Assembly: GCA_964017065.1 (NCBI GenBank)
Contig: OZ024785.1
Coordinates: forward strand, 7,246,672-7,310,671
Source of the DNA: Haliclona indistincta
Taxonomy: Eukaryota > Porifera > Demospongiae > Haplosclerida > Chalinidae
Direction: 5' to 3'
Length of the DNA: 64,000 nt
The notes under the pieces were generated by a model, which ran no database searches, was not told the DNA's origin, and saw only the letters and a list, made by a program, of their open reading frames with translations. Position numbers and translations under genes: made by a program. Positions 20,501 through 39,897 of this stretch are shown in pieces (position 1 is the first letter of the stretch; every line of letters starts with the position of its first letter).

Positions 20501-22779
20501 AAGGAAATGGAATGGCAGACAATGTACAAAACATGTACAAGAGGCAGTTAGCTCATACATTAGTTAATGAGAAAATGCACTGTCAGAACGCACAATGCTA
20601 GGAGCAATTGTAATGATGCTCACCTTGACGTCAGTTCCATCAGTAGCCATGAACTCTTCGTAGATATAACAGCAATCGTTTCTCACTCTACTCTCCTTGT
20701 GATAAGAACTGGATCGATTCTTCACCTAGAAACAATAAAAATTACCAACAAGCTCACTTGTGAAGTGTGCACAGAAGCCTGTTACTAAGTGAAAACAAAA
20801 ACATGCACAAGCACAAAATTGATAGTGTGTAGAAAAGGGAGTTGAGAGTGGATTTAAAAAGGTAAGTGTCCTATCTCTGCACATACACACTGTGACCACA
20901 CAGCAGGTAAAAGACTACTACTACAGGTTGCATTACTAGCTAAAAACAGAAATTACCAGATCCACAAAGGAATGAGCTAAGCATGCAAGCTGTATCTTTG
21001 CTAAAATGTAAAGGTCAGCTAAGAGGATTCTTATTCCAATTGCTTATCACTAATAAAATCTATGAGTCACAGTGACACTTGCAGAAATTATAATAACTAT
21101 TAGCTATAATTTAAAATCTATAGTAACAACAGACTGTACACAAAGAGAAGCTATTGCACAACAGAAACTCTACATAGAACTGTGTCTAAGAATTTGAAAT
21201 TCCTAACCTTTCTGAACAGTCTCTGACTTCCTCCGCCATAATCAGAAGGGAAGTAAATATAGATATTATGATCTTCCGCTGAAACTGGCTTCTCAACAAA
21301 TGGCTTATGAAACACCTGACCGTTCACTTCGATCGTGTCGTCTGTCTCCACAAGAGCAGGTGGATGGCTGCCACACTCTGTGGTCTTGCTGTCTCCTCCT
21401 TGGGGCTCCTTTCGAGTGCTGTGCTTCGAGCAGAGGAGGACAGAATGACAAGGAACATCGACTCCATGTTGCTGTAGTGTCTCATATACCTTGCGTCTAG
21501 TGTGTGAGAGGAGAAGGAAGACAGGTGGAAAGCAGATTGAAGGTGGGGGGTAGGTGGGCAAGTGATTATAACTTCAAAGCAGACAGAGATGAACACTTGA
21601 TAACAAAAGGCTGACACAGCTGACTAGCATACACCACTTTACACTAAGCACTATTATACTAGACACTGTGGGACCATTCCAGCCCAGTTTAGCACATTAC
21701 CTAACAAACAACAAAAACTAAGACCAGATCAAAGCAACCAAAATATACACTGTATGATTATAATGCATAGTAACTAGGCTACAGAGGTTTATTACTTCTT
21801 GCAAGAGTCAAAAAGAGTAAAGAATGATCCGTGCCTTATTTGGAACATTCAGTTTGAACACTTTTAGTCAACGCTTTTAGATTGCAAGAAGTAGTGAAAC
21901 AGTTGGGCTATGAATTACACCACATTAGGGATACAGCTCAATACATGATAGACCCATCACATCAGGTACTAGAAGAATCAATCTACACTAACTTACCTGT
22001 CCTGCAGTCTGAATTGCTGTTCAAGATCATTTATAACCAGTTTGGGTTTACGCACATCGACATACTCAATTGCTTTCTGTAACGGGAAACCCTCTGAGTA
22101 GAAGGCAATCAGTGCATCACAGTACGGCCATTCCTGAACTGGCTTGTGAATGATGGTCCTGTCAGTAAAGATGACGACCCTGATGTAGCTGTTGTGGGAC
22201 ATACGAGTGAGTATGTTAGTCATTGGAGCTGACAAGCTCTAGAGAAACAAGGAAATGTTCTCATTGTTTAGAATTGAATGCATTTCTGAGCAAGTACAAA
22301 CAGTAATGAAACCAGCAGTGATGCTTATCATGGTCAAAAACACAATAATGTGCATATAATAACTAAATGATGCAATAGTATTACAGTTGTCATAGATACC
22401 AAACCACTATCAATGCAGACCAGCCAAGACAATAAGAAGCCCCACAGTAAAACAGGCACTACTACACCCAAAGCATTGGTCATTGTACCAGTCTCTCCGT
22501 ATGTCTTGACTTCATGTGCATTTTAATTCTCACTTTTTTACTCATGGCACACACACCCACGACCACCCCATGAAACTGGCTATCTCGTAGCTCAGCTGAG
22601 GGCAAGTCACTGTCCTGGAAGATGTTCAATGGTTCAGGAGGAGGCGGAGAGGGCGAGTAAGAGACCCCTAGTGCAGACCCAATGGACCCAACGCTTGAAG
22701 AACGATTCCCCAGCGGTCTCGTGGTGGAACCAGTACTGGAATAGTCTGGGGACAATTCACTTCTGTTCTCTTGAGCCAT
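14544..22779 (-). CDS. PPIP5K: Diphosphoinositol pentakisphosphate kinase (VIP1/PPIP5K), 22 exons, 1146 aa
   Basis: A cytosolic enzyme that adds a pyrophosphate to inositol hexakisphosphate or 5-InsP7, with an inositol-pyrophosphatase domain. Exons: 22779-22534, 22238-21997, 21496-21208, 20725-20624, 20361-20311, 19014-18904, 18827-18706, 18639-18535, 18109-17947, 17858-17749, 17617-17538, 17379-17201, 16963-16785, 16743-16677, 16624-16495, 16431-16281, 16101-16029, 15982-15846, 15768-15654, 15432-15292, 15244-14776, 14722-14544. All phases join. The ATP-grasp kinase (about 70-390) has [13 protein letters not shown] (228-240), [10 protein letters not shown] (250-259) and [10 protein letters not shown] (365-374). 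The histidine-acid-phosphatase-like domain has RHGDRTP (434-440), YASDEGRV and TSESHIH (865-871). The tail is Ser/Glu-rich with an acidic run. Intron 12 has a GC donor (17200-17199). The exon 13 donor is a choice: the GTACTC site keeps the frame, the nearby GTAAAG does not. Length fits the family. Confidence 0.95.
15455..15645 (+). repeat. CCTC/CT-rich simple repeat inside PPIP5K intron 19
   Basis: A low-complexity run of CCCTCC and CTCTCT units fills most of the intron between exons 19 and 20 of PPIP5K. The gene's sense strand here is purine-rich. It produces long spurious open frames on both strands. Confidence 0.9.
18195..18345. repeat. Imperfect short tandem repeat in PPIP5K intron 8
   Basis: Several imperfect copies of a unit like GCCTTGTGGCTGTTGATTCA lie in the intron between exons 8 and 9. 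The start (ttacttcttgcaa) also begins a small inverted-repeat element at 21792-21899. Confidence 0.55.
19590..19645. repeat. 18-bp tandem repeat, about three copies, in PPIP5K intron 5
   Basis: The unit GGGCTAGCATCGGTGCAT is repeated about three times with few differences, inside the 1.3-kb intron between exons 5 and 6. Confidence 0.7.
20039..20185. repeat. Imperfect inverted-repeat element in PPIP5K intron 5
   Basis: GGTTAGACACAGTTCGGTCA at the left end and the complement of TTGACCTCGGTGTCTAACC at the right end form terminal inverted repeats. A shorter pair (TTTAGACCATAGC near 19889 and GCTATGGTCTAAA near 20027) lies outside. Probably a small non-autonomous DNA element; no clear target duplication was found. 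Confidence 0.5.
21792..21899. repeat. Small inverted-repeat element in PPIP5K intron 2
   Basis: TTACTTCTTGCAA at the left and TTGCAAGAAGTAG at the right are inverted repeats about 108 bp apart. Related single ends occur at 18200 (another PPIP5K intron) and near 60296, so this looks like a dispersed short element. Confidence 0.5.
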
Positions 22780-22997
22780 TTGTGAATATTTAGACCAAAG
22801 ACAAGCTCAGAAGCTCGTCTCTCAAGATCATATCAACGCGAGCTTCAACGTGCAATCTTAGCTCCGCCTTCTGACCGCGCCTCTATTTCGTGTCGGTCAT
22901 GTCAATCAGCTGATGATTATGCGCAAGACTCGACTGCATCCTTTCATCACAATAATTAATAATTATTATTATACAACAATAATTTTTAATAGTTTAA

Positions 22998-25018
22998 TTA
23001 AGTGAAAAAGGATTGATCATATGTCTTCACCTCTGAACGCTCGGTGGTGTCTTGATTGGGAATGAAGGTCGATAATGAAGATATAACGAATCGTCTATTA
23101 GCTGTATTGATAGATGGACTAGAAACTGATTGACAATCTTGAGGAGCGTATGAGGATGGAGTGTCTGTGCTTTGGTGAGAGTTGGTTGCCTGAGTTGGAG
23201 CGGTCGGGGATGCTACTTGTGGGAGTTCAGTAGAGCCAGCTTCACAGTCATACCTTGTGCCTGAACAGCTGCTGCTAGATCGACTGCAGAGTTTTGAGGC
23301 CTGTTTGTAGACTTGAGATCGTTTGCAGCAGCATGCTGAGATTGCGACAAGAACTACTGTCACGAGTACAATCAATACTACAACAGCTAATGGTGTGCTG
23401 ATCACTGCAGCAAGTTGAGCTGGCTCAAATGCAGCGGGAGTTATTGTTGATGGTGTAGTGGAAGGCACTTGTGATGTAACAGAAATGAACGGGGAGATAG
23501 AATTTAGCATTGGAGAGGGAGGTACTGTACTTGATGTATCGGAAACGTGTGACGTACTGCGGAAAGTGGATGATGAGGTCGAAGTGGGCACTGTAGTAGT
23601 TGAGGGAGCTATTGATGTAGTGACGGTATTGGATGAGAGTGGAGTTGTTGGTAAAGGTGTGCTTGACAGTTGTGATGATTGCTGTGGTTCAATATTAGTT
23701 GTCGTAGGTGAAGTAGAGATGGCTGGACTTGATGTACTGATTGGTGAAGGCAATGGAAGTGATGATGCAGAATGGCTGATTAGACGCAGGTGGTATGCCA
23801 AAGGTGTGCTGGGTAAGAGTGCCGAGTACATTCTCTCATCACCTGTTATTAAGTCAACAATAGTGAAATTGTACTTATTAGGAGTATCAGTAGTTGTTAA
23901 TATGAGGTATTGATGATCCATGATGCTCCATGTGGTAGAAGTATCAATGGGTATAACTGCAATTGGTGAGCAGGTGGTAGCATTATGTAGAGAGATGTTA
24001 GTAGAGTTCACCAAGATAAGGATGGCTGATTCAGTTAAATTAAAGAGTTGTTCTGTTGTGATGGGTATTGAGCAGACAAGTGACGTTAAACGGTTGCTAT
24101 AAATGCTGATCGAGTCGGAGCTTAATACTGCAGCAATGTCTCTACCGAAGGCAACCTGTACCTCATTCACTCCAGCTAGGCTAGTGATTGCCTGCGACTT
24201 GCATTCAATAGTAGTACAAAAATAGCTGGGTCCATTGGGGCAGCGTAGAATAACTTGATCTTTGTCATAGGGCAGGAGAGGAGGAGCTGAATCTAGACAG
24301 CTAATTCCGGAGACAAAATACTTTATTCCAGGTGTTAAGGATCCACCGCTTAAATCGCTGAACTGCATAAATTGCTTTTTCTCTCTGCCGGTCACCATCG
24401 CAATTGTAGTGTTGTCACTGAGAGGCAGTACGGTAAGGCTGGCCTTGGCAGCAGTGGACACGTCTAGGAGCTTTCGCAGTCGGAATCCACCGTTGCTACT
24501 AGGGAACAGTCCATACACCTGTCTTTCGCACTCAGCCAGTGCAATCGCTTGCACAGGATTTACCAGGCTGCTACTGAGCACTCCTCGCCCCGGACCAAGA
24601 CGGGGGTTATCACAGCTCGAAAGCAAAGTGTAGCTGTGTAAAAGCTTCAGTGTTCCTGCACTGTCGTTAAAAATCTGCAAACGAGACTCGCTTAGATACA
24701 GGTAGTAACCATCCGAGACGAAGGTGGATGCAGTAGTGCTGTAGGCTGAAGGAGGAACATCATAGTCAACGGTCGGCGAAGAGACCGTTGCGTCTGTTTC
24801 TCCGAGAGTGTAACTAACCATCAGTGTGCTACTTGAATTAGCGGCGAGAATCACTGTAAAGACAGATGCAGTAGTAATACATGTAGTATACTACCCACAC
24901 TTGTAAAGTGCATGTATAGTCACTCACCACCGAGTTGTAGCTGCTGTTGAGCTGAAATATTAGTAGTCGCGAGTATTGTAGCCGTGAGTAATAGCACGCT
25001 CGGTCTCCACACTGCCAT
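22998..25018 (-). CDS. Mucin-like type I membrane protein, 2 exons, 648 aa
   Basis: Exon 1 is 25018-24928 and exon 2 is 24853-22998, joined in phase 1. The start gives a signal peptide (SVLLLTATILATTNISA). The next roughly 370 residues form an extracellular domain with many short beta-like hydrophobic strands and scattered Cys; a propeller is possible but unproven. A Ser/Thr/Pro-rich stalk of about 120 residues follows (runs such as SSTPLPTTPLSSN), typical of dense O-glycosylation. One membrane helix (STPLAVVVLIVLVTVVLVAI) is followed by CCCKRS and a Ser/Thr-rich cytoplasmic tail of about 110 residues. It lies in the same direction as PPIP5K, 218 bp upstream of that gene's start codon. I do not recognise the family. 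A surface receptor or sialomucin-like adhesion protein fits the layout. Confidence 0.85.
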
Positions 25019-25554
25019 TGTCCTGTGTCGTTAGCTAATACTGCGAGCGATTGGATCGAGGTGATGCAGGAGAGAGCATTAGTAATTGAGCTGGAGCACG
25101 GTATTTAATGAATGGTTGAATGTGGGTGCGGCTAGTCTAAATCATTATGTACGTCACAGATATGATTGGCATGTCCTCTTGGTAAGGAAGTTATAAGTTC
25201 TTTACAATACAGCATAGCTACGTAATGAACATGTGTGAAATGCACAACACATGTGCATGTGAGCCAACAGAGGTTGAAATTCACACATGGCTTGCATGAG
25301 GTCAAGACTTGTAAATGTGAAAAACCGTTTGGAACTGTGCCTGAAGAGATCAAAGGGTTGTGGTTAAGTATTCCAGACCTGTTTCAGCAAAATGACACCT
25401 GATTATATGACAAATGAAACCCTGACTATGACAACTTCCAGAACCAATAATCAACATAATTTGGTTAATTTTATGACTGACAATAATTAAATCATTATCA
25501 TCGTACTTACAAAGAGCTGACATACACGAGAAAGTCTGTCTATGCTTATAATGT
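25019..25554. other. Intergenic spacer between TOMM70 and the mucin-like gene
   Basis: About 540 bp separate the stop codon of TOMM70 from the start of the next gene, both on the minus strand. The part nearest 25018 should hold the promoter of the mucin-like gene. No repeat or further gene is evident; short open frames here look random. Confidence 0.5.
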
Positions 25555-34535
<8,981 letters not shown>

Positions 34536-34731
34536 AGCAACGTAGCACGTGGGTACGGTACCGGTAATACGGCACACTATCACGTGATCATTAATTTTCC
34601 TATAAAGCAATGCAGCCTGCAGCTTGCACTATCCAATTTTCAACTGCAGGCATTATTTGCAATTCAGTTGGTAAGCTATAGTGCTTGTGAATACTTCAAA
34701 ATGTTATTTTTCTTTTCAGTCAGTCAGGATA
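34536..34731. promoter_or_regulatory. Short divergent promoter region between TOMM70 and the 34732 gene
   Basis: The start codons of TOMM70 (34535, minus) and the SbsA-like gene (34732, plus) lie 196 bp apart and point away from each other, so this interval must contain both promoters and 5' untranslated regions. CACGTG-type words occur at 34372 and near 34547 (gcacgtggg). No TATA box is obvious. Confidence 0.55.
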
Positions 34732-36951
34732 ATGCAGTCTTGCTTCCAGATTCTTGCAATGGTTGCACTCATCTGCACCATGACCTCAGCATCTCACTTT
34801 CGTGGCGGCATCATAATGTTTCGACCGCAACCAGGAGGTCCTGACACTAACGTGAGTAGAGTTTAGCTACAATTAGGGAAGAAATAACAGCTACTAGCTA
34901 GCTAGCATTGAGCAACAAAAAACCATCACACAGTCAAAGCCCAAATTTGCTAATTAATATTACCATTTGGTCATTTCAGGACCATTTCAGGACTGTCTCT
35001 TTGTAATATGCCACAGGGAATTGTCAATATAAATTTTTAGCTCTTAGGCATAAAATTTTCTCAAGCATTAGGTAGTCACCTCAGACCAGCCCACTGGCTA
35101 TGGGCTTGCACATGTGAACAAAACAAAATTAGTTTAGTGTTCAATCTAGCATTTGACTCAGTCATGCAAGTCAGTAATATGCTGTTATTGTGTGTTGTAA
35201 TAATTATTAAGAGCTGAGAGTTGCAAGAGTATTTAGTCAACATGTTAGCTCAGTGTTATCTGTGTATTATATGTGCATGATTGCAATTATCGCCACTCAG
35301 CCAATGAAATGCAAACACAGTCATAATAGATATTGCTTTTGAACAGCCCTTTAAAAAACATTTCAAAAACCTTAACTTGAAAAGCCTTTGAACAGTCTTT
35401 GAACACTGGCTTGAACAGACGATCTTTGTTTTTTTTATAGATAGAAATATCCTATCGTGTATCATGGCGAAGGAACTCTGCAGGTCACTTCTGTGATTCT
35501 AGTACGATCGCTAATGGCATGCTTCTCAGCAGTGGAGGAACTCTCACTTGTTTGCAAGGCTGTTCAGGAAATCCAACAATTTCGCAATTGTCTTACGTAT
35601 GTACTGACTTCAGTGCTGAAGAGAATTGGTCTTTTGGAGAAAATACTTTGCTGTTTAATTTCTCAGCCCTTAGTACTAACACACATAGTATAACTATTGG
35701 TACTGCTACTTGTTGCTGGATACCACCTTTTAGTAGCTGGAGACTTGCAACAATACTAAACCTGGCAAAAAGAAATGATACCGGTAGGATCAACTCATCA
35801 CCTCGTGCTACTACTGCTCCTGTGATTCGTCTTCAAGAAGGGTGCAACCACACCATACCTCTGGCTGTTAGTGATCCTGATGGTGATACTGTTCGTTGCA
35901 GATGGGCTAGAGGTAGTTCTGAGTGTGGAAGCATATGTAACGGTTTTCCAGGTGCAAACCTTGATCCAGTTTCATGTATACTATCACATATTCAGCGAAT
36001 AACGGAACAGGTTATAAAGCCGCTGCAATAATGCTTGAAGACTTTACGACTGGGTCTTCACAACCACTGAGTAGTGTTGGTTTGCAATTCTTGGTCCTAG
36101 TCGTCAGTTCTACTAAGCAATGCTCAAAAAGTCCAACATTCATTCCTCCAACTTTGGCTCAAGGCTCATGTGTATCTGTCCCACCAATGGGAACGTTTAC
36201 AACACAACTGATAGCTAATGGTAGTGGTAGTGTTATCAAAGAGATTGAAACCACTTCACCACTTGGCACAACTAAAGGAGCTCTGCAGCATCGACCAGGT
36301 ACTACCGTTTACTACGTTAATATCACGTGGACACCAAGACCAAGTCAATACAATCAGAACCATCCGTTTTGCTACACAGCTGTCAACACTGATGGTCAAA
36401 CTAGTGAACAAACCTGCATCCAAATTCTGACAGGGCACTTGCCTCCTGCACTCGTCAATGGAACGAACATTCCTAATGACCAGACAGTTCTTGCCTCTAA
36501 TACCACCTGGCGTGCTAGATTTGACAGGGCTATACAACGCTCCTCAGATGGTTACATTACTTTCCATGACTACTCCACTGGCGAAGAGGTGTATCGAATC
36601 AATGCGTCATCCTCACTAGAATTGAGATTTAGTCAGGCAAACGAAATAGTTATACGTCCGAAACATGCTTTTCCAGACGGTGAAAAATTTTACATACAAC
36701 TTTCAAAGGGTCTTGTTAAAGAAGATGCAGGCTGTGGACTGGTCAATGAGCCAATAGGTGGAAAAGGCTTCTGGGTTTTCGAAACAACTCAGCACCAAAT
36801 GATTGCTAATGATCAGTGTGTCACAACTCCACAACCAACTCCATCATACACCTCAAGGTCACCTTGTTCCACTCCTAATGCCGAAACTTGCGGTGCTACT
36901 AAGACAACAAGTGTTGTCATACAGCTTAATGCTACGATCATAATAAACTGA
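34732..36951 (+). pseudogene. Secreted protein with SHFRGG N-terminus and SbsA-like domain; one frameshift
   Basis: Exon 1 (34732-34851) encodes a signal peptide ending near MTSASHFRGG; exon 2 runs from 35441. The product is rich in Cys and N-glycosylation sites, with SDPDGDTVRCRWAR in the middle and, near the end, DRAIQRSSDGYITFHDYSTG and FPDGEKFYIQLSKGLVKE, which resemble the Ig-like domain of bacterial SbsA (Big_5). At about 35971-35977 the frame must change: one frame reads GANLDPVSC and then fails at a stop after LQ, the other continues TITYSANNGTGYKA. One missing base would restore it, so this is either a recent mutation or a sequence error. If the latter, the gene is intact, about 540 residues. 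Members of this family that I recall occur in several invertebrates, with no known function. Confidence 0.72.
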
Positions 36952-37375
36952 ATATTTTGACATGCAGTGTGTGTGTGTTTGCATGTAGTGAAGTGACTTT
37001 TGGTTTAGCTGATTAGAGTGCACAGTGTGTAGTATGTGACTTGCTCCTAGATTACATCCCTATCATTTTTTTATTCCTCATTAGATTTGTCATCAGACAT
37101 AAAAAATTGTGAAACTATAACAGTACACGGTTTAATTATATTTTAGTCTAGTGCAGACGAGCTAGGCCAATTAACTATGCTACTGCGCGCATGGGTATAG
37201 CGCTATACATGCTTGTTGTTTATCAATATTTTTGAATTTGGTAAATGCATGTCTAAACAAGGTATAATAGTCCACAACGCACATTATTAGTACTGGGAGT
37301 ATGATGTGTAATTCATGACTTAAAATGTTCCAGTGCAAAGAACAATTATTTATAGCATCGTTAAAAGGAATGGTT
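36952..37375. other. Spacer with edge of the dispersed protease-flank repeat
   Basis: No gene is seen. Bases 37300-37375 (tgacttaaaatgttccagtg onward) match the repeat found downstream of each protease gene (44815, 50470, 62410). Confidence 0.55.
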
Positions 37376-38442
37376 AGTAAAGTTTGTAGTGATTGCTGTA
37401 CTTGCCGATATACTTTGTTAAAACTCTGTCGAATGACTGCGTAGTGTATTAGCATTGCTGGCAATAGGCATTTATCTCATGCTACAAATGGTATCTCTGT
37501 GCAGTATACAAACACATAGTTATAGCAGTGCTGGTATATAGTGGTCAAACAAACTTTGTGGGTGCTCTGTGGTTCAACTGGTAGAGTCTTGGGTTTATAA
37601 CCTGGAGGACACTGGTTTGAGTTCCAGAGCAGGAGGAAAAAACATCACAAGTAAAACATCACAGGTACTCCAGCCCACCAGCCCACCTTAGGTGTCCCTC
37701 AATATTAGCTATCAGCTATTGGGATCACCTCACTGCTAATCAGTGTAAAAAAAAGAAAAGAATAGGTCGAGTACAAGTAGCAAAGGGAGAACTTCTTTTT
37801 CCAGGAATATAATTATAATTTCTCTGTGGAGAGTATTTTAAGGGTTAAAAATTAGCCCAAAGCTGTGTACAAGTAACTATATACCATGCCATGCAGGTAA
37901 CATAGATACTATAATTTGGATGATGAGCAAACCTTATAGCACTAATTAATGAAGCCTAGCTCTGAAATGTTTGTTAGTGCTTTTTTAGTAAGTAAAGGGA
38001 AATTTTATAGTGCACGGTGGTCATGATGCAGTATAAAATTTCCCTTTACTTACTAAAAAAGCACTAACAAACATTTTAGAGCTAGCCTTCATTAATTAGC
38101 GCTATAAGGTTTGCTCATCATCCAAATTATAGTATCTATGTTACCTGCATGGCATGGTATATAGTTACTTGTACACAGCTTTGGGCTAATTTTTAACCCT
38201 TAAAATACTTTCCACAGAGAAATTATAGTTATAATCCTGGAAAAAGAAGTTCTCCCTTTGCTACTTGTACTTGACCTATTATTATGCTTGTTTGACCACT
38301 ATTATACCAGCACTGCTATATCTGTGTGTTTCTATACTGCACAGAGATACCATTTGTTGCATGCAATGCAACACTACACAGTCATTCGACAGAGTTTTAA
38401 CAAAGTGTATCAGCAAGTACAGCAATCACTACAAGCTTTACT
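37376..38442. mobile_element. Large foldback repeat (arms 37376-38012 and 38029-38442)
   Basis: The two arms are near-perfect inverted copies around a short centre at about 38013-38028. The left arm is longer only because a tRNA-derived SINE sits in it (37560-37760). The arm sequence recurs singly at 42180-42520, 46170-46470, 52790-53010 and 56225-56400, so it is a dispersed family. No coding capacity. Confidence 0.8.
37560..37760 (+). mobile_element. tRNA-derived SINE
   Basis: Bases 37560-37634 look like a tRNA head: an A-box-like TGGTTCAACTGGTAGAG and a B-box-like GGTTTGAGTTCC at the usual spacing, with an imperfect cloverleaf. An unrelated body follows and it ends in an A-rich tail (AAAAAAAAGAAAAG). 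It interrupts the left arm of the foldback repeat; the right arm lacks it, which marks both ends. Not a working tRNA gene. Confidence 0.75.
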
Positions 38443-38830
38443 ATTTGAAGTTGAAGTTGCAGAAACTTTGATCCCCGCTCAGCAAAAGTTTGCAAATTGA
38501 GCTGGGTGCATATGCATATTATAAAAAGTTTTAATAAAAAAACTGAAAAGTGTTGGGATGACGATTGCAAACTAAGGGAACAAGGCTTGAAAAATGAAAG
38601 GAACAAGAAGGGAGGAATGCTTGCAAAAGTAAAGGAAAATAGAATTGACCATGGTTACAAGATTTACCATGGTCAATTCTAGTTTCCCAGTCCTGGTTTC
38701 CTAGCACTGTATCATGCTCAAGCCATGCTAAAACTAATGCACACTACTTCGATTCTCTTTTTTTCCAAGCACAATCAGAATTTGGAACTAACTGCCTAAC
38801 TGGTATCATACTGACTCCTTCATTGTGTTC
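38443..38830 (-). repeat. Inverted copy of the 41.8-42.2 kb repeat block
   Basis: Read on the minus strand, this stretch matches 41800-42180, 45790-46170 and 52210-52800, in the same order. It also contains a short palindrome at 38647-38681 (AATTGACCATGGT and its complement). Confidence 0.65.
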
Positions 38831-39330
38831 AAAAATTACCTCACTTTACTTATTACCTAATCCATTAGGAGGGTTCATTATCTATATTAGCTTGTAGCTA
38901 TCATACGTTACTCTTTGCATAAACTCTTATAAAAAGGAACAAGACGGAATAATGCTTGCAAAAGTAAAAGTCCCAAGTATTCCTAGATCAGCGGCTTAAT
39001 TGCTGTGATGACCTGCAACAAATGCGGAATTCTCATCCCATACTTTTACAACCGTCAATTACATTGCACTTCATCAGACTGAGGAGCACACTAGCGAACT
39101 GACAGCTTCTCTGACAGCTTGTTCATTAATCTATAATTATTTTAAAGTATAATGGATTACAACAGGAGCGGCAGCCCATCGAGACGACATGCGCTGATGC
39201 GCAAGGGAGCTTGCAACTCTGTATACGGCGAAATACAAAATGGCTGCCCATTCTATTTTTAGCGATTCCTTATTATGGTCATGTACACAGAACGCATGCG
39301 TAGTCAGCTGAGTCTGAGACACCGGTACGG
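38831..39330. other. Unassigned non-coding stretch
   Basis: AT-rich sequence with no convincing gene, repeat boundary or structural RNA. Short open frames here look random. Confidence 0.4.
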
Positions 39331-39718
39331 TACTGCGGTTTTAATAAATCTTGCAAAATGTATTGTGCACAAAACGTCCTTTGCACATGCGCAATAGCAG
39401 TAGCGTAACTACCGTGAGGCAAAGGAGGCACTTGCCTCCTCGCTTGAGCCGAATATTAATATTCATAATGCTTACCTTTGCTTTCACTAGCTAAATCCTG
39501 CCTCACGAAGCTAGAGGCATGCAAAGAGATGTCAAGCTCATGAATATTAATGAGATGTTTTCAAAATCACGCTCGCGCCTCCTCGCTCTCCCAATCCTAG
39601 TTACGCCCCTGAATAGCTAGTTTTTTAGTAACTTTTCAGTATTATTTCTAGCTATTGCGCATGTGCAAAGGACGTTTTGTGCACAATACATTTTGCAAGA
39701 TTTACTAAAACCGCAGTA
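39331..39718. mobile_element. Inverted-repeat element interrupted by a hAT-type MITE
   Basis: The outer arms (39331-39398 and 39651-39718) are inverted repeats containing CTTGCAAAATGTATTGTGCA and CATGCGCAATAGC. Inside lies a second element, 39399-39610, with ends AGTAGCGTAACTA and TAGTTACGCCCCT. The word AATAGC flanks it on both sides (39393-39398 and 39612-39617). No coding capacity. Confidence 0.65.
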
Positions 39719-39827
39719 CACTCGCAGGTTGCTTGACCAAACAATTTCCTGTTAGCGCATGCCCACAGCATGTTTCTGTACAATAAAAGCTAAAATCTAA
39801 ACTTTAACCATAGATGATACAGTACAC

Positions 39828-39895
39828 ATCCAATGGGAACGTTTACAACACAACTGATAGCTAATGGCAGTGGTAGTGTTATAGAGATTTAAGTA
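39828..39895 (+). pseudogene. Short fragment duplicated from the SbsA-like gene
   Basis: About 60 bp starting CCAATGGGAACGTTTACAAC match the coding sequence at 36185-36245 almost exactly. The rest of that gene is absent here. Confidence 0.8.
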
Positions 39896-39897
39896 TC

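Noticed and set aside
23458..23913. 151-codon frame on the + strand
   Set aside because: Antisense of the Ser/Thr-rich stalk of the mucin-like gene, whose own frame is longer and has a signal peptide and a membrane helix.
37560..37634. Possible tRNA gene
   Set aside because: A and B boxes are present but the cloverleaf is imperfect and it is joined to a SINE-like body and A-rich tail.
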